A stretch of 60,473 nt of DNA from Lysinibacillus antri (lineage in GTDB: Bacteria; Bacillota; Bacilli; Bacillales_A; Planococcaceae): contig NZ_RYYR01000024.1 in assembly GCF_003977595.1 (NCBI RefSeq), positions 1 through 60,473 of the forward strand, given 5' to 3'. Position 1 is the first letter of the stretch. Each line of letters begins with the position of its first letter. The notes beneath the pieces were generated by a model. It made no database searches, was not told where the DNA came from, and saw only the letters and a list, made by a program, of their open reading frames with translations. Shown here one piece after another: positions 17,843 through 28,294 of the stretch. A program made the translations under genes and the position numbers.

Positions 17843-18397
17843 ATGATTTATGGATATGTAAGACCTTTATATAATGATGAACATTGCGAAAAACAGTTAA
17901 GTAAATTAAAGCCTTATTGTGATCAAATTTTTAAAGAAACGCATGGCGCGCCAAAAAAGCGAATCGAGTTGGAATCGCTGTTAATGCAATTGCAAAAAGG
18001 CGATGTCATTGTGGTCCAACGCATGTTCGCTTTAGCAGATACGACCAGTCACCTACATGAATTACTAAAATTATGTGAAAAAGATGAAGTGACCATACAG
18101 TTCCAACAAGAGCAGGTAGAGACGAACGGAGCTTTACCGTTTTCATTAACAGAGATGGTCAGCGCCTTCTTAAGTTTCCAGTCCGACATCGTGAAGCAGT
18201 CCACTACTTTAGGCATCGCACAAGCAAAGGAACAAGGAAAAACAATTGGTCGACCGAAAAAATCTGATGACAATATAAAAAAGGCTATTGCCATGTATCA
18301 CTCTGGAAAATATACACTACATGATATTAAGAATGAGACGGGTATAAGTAAATCAACACTGTATAGATATTTAGAAGCTTTAGAAGACGAAAAATAA
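17843..18397 (+). CDS. Serine-recombinase-fold protein, catalytic residues lost
   Basis: A 184-residue protein aligned along its length with Tn3/gamma-delta resolvases: N-terminal YGYVR, a central helix, the E helix, then GRPKK and a C-terminal helix-turn-helix (LHDIKNETGISKSTLYRYLE). The YARVS catalytic motif reads YGYVRPL, so the nucleophilic Ser is gone, and the DRLGRD arginine cluster reads FALADT. It therefore cannot recombine by the known chemistry and is probably a DNA-binding regulator or decaying. AAGGAG precedes ATG 17843. Lies divergently from the SulP gene and just before the Tad locus. Confidence 0.82.
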   Translation: MIYGYVRPLYNDEHCEKQLSKLKPYCDQIFKETHGAPKKRIELESLLMQLQKGDVIVVQRMFALADTTSHLHELLKLCEKDEVTIQFQQEQVETNGALPFSLTEMVSAFLSFQSDIVKQSTTLGIAQAKEQGKTIGRPKKSDDNIKKAIAMYHSGKYTLHDIKNETGISKSTLYRYLEALEDEK

Positions 18398-18414
18398 TGA
18401 TAAATATTTGATAA

Positions 18415-18466
18415 AAGGACTGAGGACAAACTCGAGGGAATTCGAGTTTCTCTTCGGTCTTTTTTG
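18415..18466 (+). terminator. Terminator of recombinase-like gene
   Basis: A long stem-loop with a perfect inner stem AAACTCGA/TCGAGTTT and an outer imperfect stem, followed by TTTTTT. Confidence 0.75.
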
Positions 18467-18654
18467 CATGGGTAAAAAGTTTCGGGAAAATTTTTGATGA
18501 ACCTTTGAAATTACGGGTTTTCATGTTATATATAGTGTTTTTAATTACTAAGGATTTATTTAATTTACAAAATATTGAAATTTAAATAATAAAAAAGTAA
18601 CTACTTTTAGTAATAATTTGACCTAAATACCCATAAGTTAAGGTGTGAGTGTTA

Positions 18655-18704
18655 CCAGTGCTTGGATACTTTTTGAAATTATCTTTGATTCTACATAGCA
18701 CTGG
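18655..18704 (+). promoter_or_regulatory. Inverted repeat in flp leader
   Basis: Perfect 8-bp arms CCAGTGCT (18655-18662) and AGCACTGG (18697-18704) flank 34 AT-rich bases, about 33 bp before the first pilin gene. It could be an operator for a dimeric regulator or a leader-RNA stem protecting the abundant pilin mRNA. The remaining stretch 18470-18650 is AT-rich and should contain the promoter; a TTGACC hexamer near 18618 is the only -35-like element I see. Confidence 0.4.
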
Positions 18705-18737
18705 AACACAAAAATTTATTATTGGGAGGAATTTAGT

Positions 18738-18902
18738 ATGGAACAATTAAAAAGATTGGTGATGGAAGAAGAAGGAGCAACGATGGTTGAGTATGGCTTA
18801 ATAGTAGCTTTAATAGCGGTAGTTGCAATGGTTGGTGCAAAAACACTAGGTACAGCTGTTCATACGCTATTCAATGGTCTTGCAGGGGATATTAAAAAGT
18901 AG
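18738..18902 (+). CDS. flp: Flp-type pilin 1 (54 residues)
   Basis: Type IVb pilin subunit of the Tad pilus. A short leader ends at Gly13, and the mature start ATMVEYGLIVALIAVVAMVG has the obligatory Glu5-Tyr6 pair and a single hydrophobic helix. It differs from the second copy at four of 54 positions (3, 9, 46, 50). GGGAGGA precedes ATG 18738. It is the first gene of the Tad locus, which supplies the matching prepilin peptidase, motor ATPase and membrane platform. Confidence 0.92.
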   Translation: MEQLKRLVMEEEGATMVEYGLIVALIAVVAMVGAKTLGTAVHTLFNGLAGDIKK

Positions 18903-18994
18903 TACTTGATATTAGAAAGGTGTTTTTTGGATTAGAGAACTTACATTTAAATGTTGTGAATGGATATAAAAGTTTATTAATAGGGGGAAATGGT

Positions 18995-19159
18995 ATGGAG
19001 ACATTAAAAAGATTGGTAATTGAAGAAGAAGGCGCAACAATGGTTGAGTATGGTTTAATAGTAGCTTTAATAGCAGTGGTTGCAATGGTTGGTGCAAAAA
19101 CATTAGGTACAGCTGTTCATACGCTATTCGATGGTCTTGCAAAAGACATTAAAAAGTAA
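18995..19159 (+). CDS. flp: Flp-type pilin 2 (54 residues)
   Basis: Near-identical tandem duplicate of the upstream pilin, with the same Gly13 cleavage site and Glu5-Tyr6 mature start. It ends FDGLAKDIKK where copy 1 has FNGLAGDIKK. The start is ATG 18995, preceded by AGGGGG; an in-frame ATG at 18920 would add an unrelated 25-residue extension and is rejected. A strong hairpin follows at once, probably setting pilin expression above that of the assembly genes. Confidence 0.92.
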   Translation: METLKRLVIEEEGATMVEYGLIVALIAVVAMVGAKTLGTAVHTLFDGLAKDIKK

Positions 19160-19161
19160 TT

Positions 19162-19190
19162 GAAAGCCTCGCTAATGAGCGAGGCTTTCT
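19162..19190 (+). terminator. Hairpin between pilin and assembly genes
   Basis: Perfect 12-bp stem GAAAGCCTCGCT with AGCGAGGCTTTC and a four-base loop. It is followed by TCAAAATTT rather than a T run, so it is more likely a leaky attenuator or mRNA-stabilising stem than a full terminator. Confidence 0.65.
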
Positions 19191-19218
19191 CAAAATTTCC
19201 TATAAGGAGGAAATTTCC

Positions 19219-19725
19219 TTGGTAGAGATTGTATTGTTATCCGTTTTATTAATTTGCTTAATTACTGATATTTATAGTAGAAGAATATTAAATGTCGTTA
19301 CGATACCAGCTATTTTGTTCGGGCTCATTTATTTTACTGCTCAGTCTGGATTAGAAGGTCTATGGTTCAGCTTTAGCGGTTTCATACTTGGTTTAATCTT
19401 GTTGCTTATTCCTTTTATGTTAGGGGGAATGGGAGCAGGAGATGTAAAGCTAATGGCTGCGATTGGTGCATTAATGGGATCTACTTTTGTTTTGTACGCT
19501 TTTTTTTTTACAGCCGTTATAGGAGGTTGCATTTCTGGAATTATTCTTTTACGAAGAATGGGAATAAAACAAATGGCGACCCATATGTTTATAACGTTTG
19601 CAGTTTTCCGGGGAAATGCAAAAGAAATGCATGCAACCACTGAAGGGAAAAGTAAATTCTCTTTTCCATATGGTATAGCCATTGTAAGTGGAACATTACT
19701 AGCTTACATATGGGGAGGATTCTGA
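19219..19725 (+). CDS. cpaA: Prepilin peptidase (TadV/CpaA, A24)
   Basis: A 168-residue membrane aspartic peptidase that cleaves Flp pilin leaders. About five hydrophobic helices. The first catalytic Asp is in LITDIYSRRILN (about residue 16) and the second in the GAGDVKLMAAIG motif (GxGD, about residue 74). It lacks the zinc-finger methylase domain of long prepilin peptidases, as usual for TadV. TTG 19219 lies eight bases after AAGGAGG. It is followed one base later by the TadE gene. Confidence 0.9.
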   Translation: MVEIVLLSVLLICLITDIYSRRILNVVTIPAILFGLIYFTAQSGLEGLWFSFSGFILGLILLLIPFMLGGMGAGDVKLMAAIGALMGSTFVLYAFFFTAVIGGCISGIILLRRMGIKQMATHMFITFAVFRGNAKEMHATTEGKSKFSFPYGIAIVSGTLLAYIWGGF

Positions 19726-19726
19726 T

Positions 19727-20101
19727 GTGAAATCCCAAAAAGGGAATGCAATGGTTGAATTGGCTTTAGTATTACCAATATTGATTTTACTTTTATGTGG
19801 AATCATTGACTTTGGAAGAGTATTTCATGTTTACTTGACAATTGATCATGCAGGTCGAGAAGCAGCTAGAACAGCAAGTTTAGGGAAATTTAGTGATGTT
19901 GTAACAATAGCAGTTGATAAAAGTGGAAGTTTAATTTCAGCAAGTGATGTGACGGTATCATATAGTGACCCTAACAAAGTAAGCGGATCCTTGGCTACAG
20001 TAAAAATTGATTACCAAATTACCTTTTTAACTCCAATAATCCAACCATTCTTTCCGACCGGCTTAACGTTATCTGATACTACAAAAATGAGGATTGAGTG
20101 A
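19727..20101 (+). CDS. tadE: TadE-family pseudopilin
   Basis: A 124-residue minor pilin-like protein. The type-IV-like leader is short (KSQKG), then NAMVELALVLPILILLLCGIIDFGRVF gives the conserved Glu5 and the membrane helix. The YLTIDHAGREAARTAS segment is typical of TadE. The C-terminal part is extracytoplasmic and beta-rich. GTG 19727 follows GGGAGG. Its TGA directly abuts the ATG of the next gene. Likely primes or caps the pilus. Confidence 0.9.
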   Translation: MKSQKGNAMVELALVLPILILLLCGIIDFGRVFHVYLTIDHAGREAARTASLGKFSDVVTIAVDKSGSLISASDVTVSYSDPNKVSGSLATVKIDYQITFLTPIIQPFFPTGLTLSDTTKMRIE

Positions 20102-21085
20102 ATGAATAAGTGGTTAACTCGGTATTTAGAAGGAGAACAAGGAAATGTTTTAATTTTAGTGGCAGCCGCAATGGTTGCATTAATTGGATTTACCGCCCTC
20201 GCTATTGATGGCGGTCGATTATATTCAGAGAAAAGTATGTTACAAAAAGCAGCAGATGCTGGAGCACTAGCGGGGGCACAAGAGCTTCCACTTGATTCAA
20301 CTGAAGCAGAAAGGTTTGCAAAAGAGGTAGCAGAACAAAATGGTGTGCCACAGACAAATTCAGTAGTTGAATTTGCCAGTGATAAAATGTGGATTCGAGT
20401 AACAACATCATCAATTGTAGAGCACACATTTGGAAAAATATTTGGTATTACGGAAATACCAATAACTGCTACTGCAAAAGTAAAATTGAATCCACTAACG
20501 TCTGGAACAGGAGTTGTACCTATAGGGGTAGATATTGCTGATTATAAAGTATGGAAAAACTGTACTGAAATTACCTTAAAACAAGAAACTCCATCTGGTA
20601 AAAATTTGGGGGAAGAATGTAACGGGAGTAATTTAGGTTCAGGAAATACGGGGGCTTTAATCATTTCAGGTAACGGTGCAACTGATTATGAAAATGATTT
20701 AGAAAAGGGAGCAACAGTAACTGTTTCGAAAGGTGATATTCTAGAAATAAAAGAAGGTACTATGAAACAACCAAATAAAAGGGCAGTAGAAGAACGTGTG
20801 AATTCTTGTAAGGAGATATACACATATAATGCTACAACCTTTTTAACGAACCCGCCACCAGTTGAATGTGCACAAATAGTGACAGTTCCAATTTACTCAA
20901 TTTACGAAGAAAAAAATAATAAGGTTTTTAAGGTTAAAATTGAAGGTTTCGCAAAATTTTTCCTCTTAGGTACGGGTGATGGTGGGAAAGAAATTATTGG
21001 CAGGTTTATGGAATTTACAGCTTCCGGCGACAGTTCCCCAACCCAACCCAATTACGGTGCGTACGGCTATAAATTAGTAGAGTAA
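20102..21085 (+). CDS. TadG-like pilus assembly protein
   Basis: A 327-residue protein with an N-terminal Tad/TadG-like module: EQGNVLILVAAAMVALIGF, then ALAIDGGRLYSEKSMLQKAADAGALAGAQ, the conserved pattern after the single membrane helix. The remaining ~260 residues are extracytoplasmic, with three to four cysteines, and no von Willebrand MIDAS motif is evident, so it is a short TadG variant. The ATG abuts the TadE stop. Expected to function in pilus biogenesis or anchoring at the cell surface. Confidence 0.85.
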   Translation: MNKWLTRYLEGEQGNVLILVAAAMVALIGFTALAIDGGRLYSEKSMLQKAADAGALAGAQELPLDSTEAERFAKEVAEQNGVPQTNSVVEFASDKMWIRVTTSSIVEHTFGKIFGITEIPITATAKVKLNPLTSGTGVVPIGVDIADYKVWKNCTEITLKQETPSGKNLGEECNGSNLGSGNTGALIISGNGATDYENDLEKGATVTVSKGDILEIKEGTMKQPNKRAVEERVNSCKEIYTYNATTFLTNPPPVECAQIVTVPIYSIYEEKNNKVFKVKIEGFAKFFLLGTGDGGKEIIGRFMEFTASGDSSPTQPNYGAYGYKLVE

Positions 21086-21109
21086 AAGCCTAGAAAGTGG
21101 AGGATGAGC

Positions 21110-21685
21110 GTGAATACAAAAAAGATTTGGATTTCAGCTCTTATTTTTGGATTAATTGCGACGGGTATTTTATACTTTTCGATTCTCTCAAAGAATAAAC
21201 AGGATCCACCCCCTGTAGAAGAAATTGTTGAGGAAGAACCTATAGTAGAGGAAGAACGAGTAGTTACTGAAAATACATTGATTCCAATCACTGAGGGGAA
21301 ACGAGCGATGTCACTTCAAGTTTCGGTGGTACAGGGGGTATCAGGATTCATTAAACCTGGTTCTTTAGTAGATGTAGTGGCGGTATTAAATCCTTCAGAA
21401 GAAGAATTTAAATACACTGCAGGTCAACATGATTCCGCTGCTCTGTTATTACAAAATATTAAAGTGTTAGCCATTGGTCACTCTGCAGATTTGCCTGAGG
21501 AAGCAAAGAGATATGAAACTGTTACTCTCGAAGTAACGCCAAGAGAAGGTTTACTTTTGGGGTTTGCTATTAGAGATGAAAATCAAATTTATTTAACGTT
21601 ACGAAGTGAAGGGGATTCATCGATTGAAACAGAAACGACTCATATTCACGAAGATGAGCTTCACAAAGGGGTGTTTAAGCCATGA
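21110..21685 (+). CDS. cpaB: CpaB/RcpC pilus assembly protein (SAF)
   Basis: A 191-residue protein with an N-terminal membrane helix (about 5-23), a Glu/Pro-rich linker, and a SAF/RcpC-type domain (PITEGKRAMSLQVSVVQGVSGFIKPGSLVDVVAVL). In Gram-negatives CpaB helps secretin gating; in monoderms like this it probably works on the outer membrane face with TadE/G. GTG 21110 is chosen because GGAGG lies six bases upstream; ATG 21104 abuts that site. Its stop overlaps the next ATG (ATGA). Confidence 0.87.
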   Translation: MNTKKIWISALIFGLIATGILYFSILSKNKQDPPPVEEIVEEEPIVEEERVVTENTLIPITEGKRAMSLQVSVVQGVSGFIKPGSLVDVVAVLNPSEEEFKYTAGQHDSAALLLQNIKVLAIGHSADLPEEAKRYETVTLEVTPREGLLLGFAIRDENQIYLTLRSEGDSSIETETTHIHEDELHKGVFKP

Positions 21686-22827
21686 TAATTCAATGGTTAT
21701 GCCATACAAGGAACACAGATAACTTCATAAACATTAAAAAGTGTATGACGAATGGAGGATATTCTCTCATTTTTCAAGAGGATAAAGAAGAGATTCATAG
21801 ACTTCTCACTCTGAATCCGAATGCTGCAATTATAATTGACATCAATGAAGGCGAAGAAAACTATCAATATTGTGAAAGTCTTTCAATTTTACATCCGCAA
21901 GCCTTTATTATCTTGGCTGGGGAAGAAGTAGATCTTAATGTAATGAAAGCACTCCGTTGTGGTGCAAAGGATATTCTCTCTACTTCTTCTAATGAAGGAA
22001 AAATAGTGGAAGTGATAAATAGAGTAGAAAAGGCCTTCCAAATAAAGGGGAGTCAAAATCGAAAAAATGGTCGAATTATTACAGCTTGTAGTACAAAAGG
22101 TGGTGTAGGGAAAACAACACTTATTGTGAACCTTGCTACGGTCCTTGCAAAGCAGAATTATCAAGTTGCCGTATTAGATTTAAACTTACAATTCGGTGAT
22201 GTGTCATTATATTATGACATAAAGCCAAAAAAGACGATTTATGAATGGGTAAAAGAAGAGTATGATGCCCCCATGAAAGACCTTAGTAAATTTATGAGCA
22301 AGCATAGCTCTGGAGTAGATATACTACCTGCACCGATTCGACCAGAATTCTCAGAGGCAATTTTAGATGAACATATCCACGAATTAATAAAACAATGTAA
22401 GGAAACTTACGATTATATCTTAATAGATACCCCTCCTTATTTAACGGAACATACATTAACCTCCCTCGAAAAGTCCAATGATATTTTACTCATGACGTTT
22501 ATGGATATCGCAACGTTAAAAAATAATAAGATTTATATTGAAACGCTTGAGGCTCTTTCTTTAAAGGAGAAAGTAAAGGTAATCCTTAACCGTGAGTATA
22601 AAGTAAGAGGCATACAACCTGGAACGGTAGAAAAAATTTTAGAACTCCCCGTTTTTGCTCGCATCCCAAATAAAGAAAAACACATTACCACTTCTATTAA
22701 CGAAGGGAAACCACTTACCATTACAAATCCTAAAAGCTCATTCTCCAAATCTATTTTAAAGCTTGCTAGTAATTTAAGTGGTAACCAAGTACAAAAAGCT
22801 AGTAAAAAACAATTACAACCTAGGTAA
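21682..22827 (+). CDS. CpaE/TadZ-like MinD-family ATPase
   Basis: A 381-residue cytoplasmic protein with an N-terminal receiver-like domain (about 1-125; IIIDINEGEE at the phosphorylation position, so probably degenerate) and a MinD/ParA ATPase. The deviant Walker A reads STKGGVGKTT (about 138-147), and LIDTPPY is the Walker B-like segment. TadZ/CpaE proteins localise the pilus machine to its cell site. Overlaps cpaB by four bases. Confidence 0.88.
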   Translation: MIIQWLCHTRNTDNFINIKKCMTNGGYSLIFQEDKEEIHRLLTLNPNAAIIIDINEGEENYQYCESLSILHPQAFIILAGEEVDLNVMKALRCGAKDILSTSSNEGKIVEVINRVEKAFQIKGSQNRKNGRIITACSTKGGVGKTTLIVNLATVLAKQNYQVAVLDLNLQFGDVSLYYDIKPKKTIYEWVKEEYDAPMKDLSKFMSKHSSGVDILPAPIRPEFSEAILDEHIHELIKQCKETYDYILIDTPPYLTEHTLTSLEKSNDILLMTFMDIATLKNNKIYIETLEALSLKEKVKVILNREYKVRGIQPGTVEKILELPVFARIPNKEKHITTSINEGKPLTITNPKSSFSKSILKLASNLSGNQVQKASKKQLQPR

Positions 22828-22851
22828 TAAATATGAATGGAGGAAAATCGT

Positions 22852-24180
22852 TTGCCGTTATCTAAACGATTGAAAGGGAAAGAAAGTCCATCCATTCCTT
22901 CGATAGTGAGAGAAAGTGATTATCGAAAAACAAATCGAAATAAAAAGTTAGAAATACAATTGCATAATTACATTGTAGAAGAAATTAAAAATAATCCTGA
23001 TCAAGATAAAAATGAAGATCGACTAAAAGAATTAGCAGAAAACTTTTTTGAAATTGAAAAAGAATACTTAACATTTGAAGAAAAAAATGAACTCATCCAG
23101 GCAGTCAAAAATGAGCTATATGGGTATGGGCCAATTACTAGATTACTAGCGGATCCTCAAATTACAGAAGTTATGGTGAATGGACCGGAAGATGTTTATT
23201 TTGAGAGAAAAGGGAAGATTTATAAAAGTGACGTTACTTTTCATGATGATAATCATGTTTTGAAAGTGATTGAGCGAATTGTTTCACCGTTAGGAAGAAG
23301 AATTGACGAAAGTAATCCGTTGGTGGATGCACGTTTACCGGATGGATCAAGGGTAAACGCCATTATTCCACCGCTCGTGTTAAATGGACCCACAATAACA
23401 ATTCGGAAATTCTCCCAAAATCCATATACGATTACGGATTTAATTAGTTTTGACACATTGAGCGAGGAAATGGCAAAGTTTATGGAAATCTGCGTGAAAG
23501 CAAAGCTCAACATCTTTATTAGTGGTGGAACAGGTTCAGGGAAAACAACATCACTCAATGTACTTTCATCTTTTATTCCAAATGATGAGCGAATTATTAC
23601 GATAGAAGATGCAGCCGAACTTAAGTTACACCAAGAACATGTTGTTAGCTTAGAAGCCCGACCTTCAAATATTGAAGGGCAGGGTGAAATAAAAATACGA
23701 GATTTAGTACGGAACTCATTACGGATGAGACCGGATCGAATTATTGTCGGTGAGGTTCGTAGTGCAGAGGCGCTTGATATGCTACAAGCAATGAATACGG
23801 GTCATGATGGTAGTTTGGGAACGGGGCATGCAAATTCACCTAGGGATATGTTGGCTCGCTTAGAAACAATGGTCTTAATGGCTGGGATGGATCTACCTGT
23901 ACGTGCTATAAGGGAACAAATAGCAGGTGCACTTGATTTAATTATTCAACAATCAAGAATGAAAGATGGTAGTAGAAAAATTACTCATATTACCGAAGTG
24001 ATCGGCATGGAAGGGGATACCATTATTCTCCAAGATTTATTTGTATTTCGTGAGACTGGAATATCCGTGGATGGAAAAGTACATGGGGAATTCGTTTCTA
24101 CAGGTATTCGTCCAGTTTGCACAGAAACCCTTGAACGCCATGGTTTTAAATTTTCAACGTCATGGTTTAAAGGGGAGTGA
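22852..24180 (+). CDS. cpaF: CpaF/TadA secretion ATPase
   Basis: A 442-residue hexameric motor of the Tad pilus. The N-terminal helical domain is followed by the CpaF pattern [25 protein letters not shown], Walker [10 protein letters not shown] (about 225-233, Lys231), the Asp box, Walker B-type [15 protein letters not shown] and the His-box [14 protein letters not shown] 22852 is chosen because GGAGG lies eight bases upstream; ATG 22837 in the same frame contains that ribosome site within its own codons. Only one ATPase is present, as usual for Tad systems. Confidence 0.92.
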   Translation: MPLSKRLKGKESPSIPSIVRESDYRKTNRNKKLEIQLHNYIVEEIKNNPDQDKNEDRLKELAENFFEIEKEYLTFEEKNELIQAVKNELYGYGPITRLLADPQITEVMVNGPEDVYFERKGKIYKSDVTFHDDNHVLKVIERIVSPLGRRIDESNPLVDARLPDGSRVNAIIPPLVLNGPTITIRKFSQNPYTITDLISFDTLSEEMAKFMEICVKAKLNIFISGGTGSGKTTSLNVLSSFIPNDERIITIEDAAELKLHQEHVVSLEARPSNIEGQGEIKIRDLVRNSLRMRPDRIIVGEVRSAEALDMLQAMNTGHDGSLGTGHANSPRDMLARLETMVLMAGMDLPVRAIREQIAGALDLIIQQSRMKDGSRKITHITEVIGMEGDTIILQDLFVFRETGISVDGKVHGEFVSTGIRPVCTETLERHGFKFSTSWFKGE

Positions 24181-24185
24181 TAAAT

Positions 24186-25157
24186 ATGGAGAAGTTTACA
24201 ATCTTATTCTCAATATTTTTAGTCTTTACAGTCATTTTTGCATTAGTAGGTTTGTTCATGTTAAATCAAAAAAGGCTAAATCTCATAGCATTAAGGCTCA
24301 ATACATTTATACCTGATTCAATAAATGAGAGTTCAAGTAAAGAAGAGCGACTAAAGAAGTATAGAACACCATCAATTATCACGTTAGTTGGTGAAAATTT
24401 TAAAAACCTTCCTATAAATAAAAAACTGAAGAAACATATTCAAGAGGCAGGGCTACTATTAAAACCAGAAGATTTTTATGTTATTCGAATCGCTTCGTCT
24501 CTATTTCTCTTTTTAATTACCTTGCTCTTAGGGTATCACTTTATCATTAGTATTATTGCAATACTTATTGGCTTTTGGATACCTATTTTTTACTTGAACT
24601 ATCGTAGAAAAAAACGTCTTATTCGTTGTGTAAATCAATTAGCAGAAGCACTTGGTATCATGGCAAATTCACTAAGAGCAGGTTTTAGCTTTATGCAGGC
24701 CATGCAACTGATTGGGAAGGAAATGCCTGATCCAATAGGTCCTGAATTTGAGCGTACTGTTCAAGATGTTTCCTACGGGGTCCCATTAGAAAAAGCTTTT
24801 GAAAATTTAGTTGATCGATTACCAGATAAAACACTTGAAATGGTTGTTAGTGCGTTATTAATTCAACGTAAATCAGGTGGGAATTTAGCGGAATTACTTG
24901 AAACCATGCAGGAAACGGTTCGTGGCCGAGTGAGAATAAAAGAAGAAATTAAAACACTAACTGCAGAGGGACGAATTTCAGGAGTTATCATTACATTACT
25001 TCCAATTGCTCTAGGAATCTATTTTTATTTTGTAAATCCTGATTACTTTACGATTCTTTTAGAAGAACTACTTGGCTGGCTACTATTAGGTTTTGGAAGT
25101 CTATTTCTACTAGTTGGGTGGTTAGTAGTTCGTATTATTGTCCGAATAGAGGTGTAG
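24186..25157 (+). CDS. tadB: TadB platform protein (T2SSF)
   Basis: A 323-residue inner-membrane platform subunit. There is a helix at the N-terminus (about 5-25), a pair near 100-145, and a C-terminal pair. The T2SSF core is AEALGIMANSLRAGFSFMQAMQLIGKEMPDPIGPEF, with the conserved QRKSGGNLAELLETM. ATG 24186 is preceded by AGGGGAG; GTG 24177 overlaps the cpaF stop but lacks spacing. Pairs with TadC, transmitting CpaF motion to the pilin. Confidence 0.9.
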   Translation: MEKFTILFSIFLVFTVIFALVGLFMLNQKRLNLIALRLNTFIPDSINESSSKEERLKKYRTPSIITLVGENFKNLPINKKLKKHIQEAGLLLKPEDFYVIRIASSLFLFLITLLLGYHFIISIIAILIGFWIPIFYLNYRRKKRLIRCVNQLAEALGIMANSLRAGFSFMQAMQLIGKEMPDPIGPEFERTVQDVSYGVPLEKAFENLVDRLPDKTLEMVVSALLIQRKSGGNLAELLETMQETVRGRVRIKEEIKTLTAEGRISGVIITLLPIALGIYFYFVNPDYFTILLEELLGWLLLGFGSLFLLVGWLVVRIIVRIEV

Positions 25158-25159
25158 GT

Positions 25160-26098
25160 ATGGTAATGTTCCTCTTTTTATTAAACTGCTTAGTATTTTT
25201 AATCTTAATAACAGCAGGTATTTTACTAACTGTATTTCGTAAAGAGATTTTAATTGAGCGTCGCATCACAGGTCAATTTGGTTCTTTCGATACTAAAAAA
25301 ACGAATAGGCAAAATATAAAAGGTAAACAAATCGATAATTTTTTTAGTCGAGTGCTCGGACCTTCTTGGATTTATATTCGAAAAAAAGTAATCAAAACGA
25401 TGTCGAAAGGTACGATGAAAGAGCTCGAAAAAAGAGTGCGGGATGCGGGTCGTCCATTTCAATTAACAGCAGTTGACTTTCGAGTTGCACAAATTAGTCT
25501 CGGAATCTATGTATTTCTAAGTTCTATCTTTTTTATTTTCCTATTTACATTTAATATCTTTTCATCTCTAATAGTAGCGACAGCTCTTGGAGGAATTGCC
25601 TTCATCGTTCCAAGTTTTTATCTTGATTATAAAAAGAAGAAACGCATTCGCTTAATAGAGAAAAATATGTCAGATTTTTTTGATATGGTAACATTATCAA
25701 TTGAGGCAGGAATGGGGTTAGAACAGGCTATTTCAAATGTATGTAGGCAAACTAAAGGTCCAATATCCGAGGAATTTTTAGTCACATTAGAAGATATGAA
25801 ATTGGGGAAATCAAGAAGAGAAGCATTTTTTGCCCTCCGAAACCGTGTTCCATCAGATCACTTCCAAAGTATTATTACGTCAATTATTCAAGCTAGTGAG
25901 CTAGGTATCGGTATGGGTAATTTAATGCGATCTTTAACTCAACGTATTCGGGAGCACCAACGTGAAAAAATTCGCGAAAAAGGAATGAAGGCACCTGTAA
26001 AGATGCTCTTCCCAATGGTGTTTTTCATTTTCCCGTCATTATTTATCGTAATCTTAGGTCCGTTAGCAGTAGACTTTTTAGTAAATGGGTTGTTTTAA
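25160..26098 (+). CDS. tadC: TadC platform protein (T2SSF)
   Basis: A 312-residue second platform subunit: N-terminal helix, a pair near 110-155, T2SSF core SDFFDMVTLSIEAGMGLEQAI and the conserved QASELGIGMGNLMRSL, and two final helices. The start ATG 25160 follows GAGGTG; an upstream in-frame start at 25118 would read through the end of tadB. Last gene of the Tad locus, closed by a terminator. No secretin is present, consistent with a single-membrane cell. Confidence 0.9.
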   Translation: MVMFLFLLNCLVFLILITAGILLTVFRKEILIERRITGQFGSFDTKKTNRQNIKGKQIDNFFSRVLGPSWIYIRKKVIKTMSKGTMKELEKRVRDAGRPFQLTAVDFRVAQISLGIYVFLSSIFFIFLFTFNIFSSLIVATALGGIAFIVPSFYLDYKKKKRIRLIEKNMSDFFDMVTLSIEAGMGLEQAISNVCRQTKGPISEEFLVTLEDMKLGKSRREAFFALRNRVPSDHFQSIITSIIQASELGIGMGNLMRSLTQRIREHQREKIREKGMKAPVKMLFPMVFFIFPSLFIVILGPLAVDFLVNGLF

Positions 26099-26124
26099 AA
26101 GACTTGGCAATCGCCAAGTCTTTT
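26097..26124. terminator. Tad locus terminator
   Basis: Perfect 12-bp stem AAAAGACTTGGC with GCCAAGTCTTTT, between tadC and the convergent thiC. Symmetric, so it can act on both strands. Confidence 0.85.
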
Positions 26125-26137
26125 AAAATGCATTAAT

Positions 26138-27955
<1,818 letters not shown>

Positions 27956-27991
27956 CTAGAGCAAGACAAGTAGGCAAGAAAACAAGTACAT

Positions 27992-28031
27992 AAAAAAGCC
28001 GGACCCTAAAAAAGGAAGGACCCGGCTTTAA
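27992..28031 (-). terminator. Riboswitch-controlled terminator of thiC
   Basis: On the minus strand, AAAGCCGGGTCCT pairs with AGGGTCCGGCTTT (two wobble pairs), ending in six T, between the TPP aptamer and the thiC start. This is the expression platform. Confidence 0.88.
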
Positions 28032-28063
28032 ATGCAGAAGTTTAAAAAGCTTATGTATATTTA

Positions 28064-28158
28064 ACTTCCCCACGCTGGTATGATCCAGATCAGGTCCAAA
28101 GAGTCAAGAAACTTAAAGCGCGTTTCTTTCTCAGCCCAAGCTATTGGGCACCCCTAGT
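28064..28158 (-). promoter_or_regulatory. TPP riboswitch (THI element)
   Basis: Read on the minus strand the conserved blocks appear in order: ACTAGGGGTGCCC, GGGCTGAGA, a variable stem, then GACCTGATCTGGATCATACC and CAGCGTGGGGAAG. These are the P1/P2/P3 and pyrophosphate-sensor parts of the thiamin pyrophosphate aptamer. It sits directly ahead of the terminator preceding thiC, giving transcriptional control. Confidence 0.96.
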
Positions 28159-28294
28159 TATTTCTATTATTTTTTTAATCAGTATACATGAATTATATGG
28201 AAGTAAGAAGTGAAATTGTAAGAATAAGTAGAATTACCTACAAGAGGAATGTTAATCTAGTTATAGATTTATGTACTTGATAGGGGGGCTATGT

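Noticed and set aside
18655..18704. Cyclic-di-GMP riboswitch ahead of the pilin genes
   Set aside because: I looked for class I and class II c-di-GMP aptamer cores, given the nearby cyclases, but the conserved blocks are absent. Only a simple inverted repeat is present.
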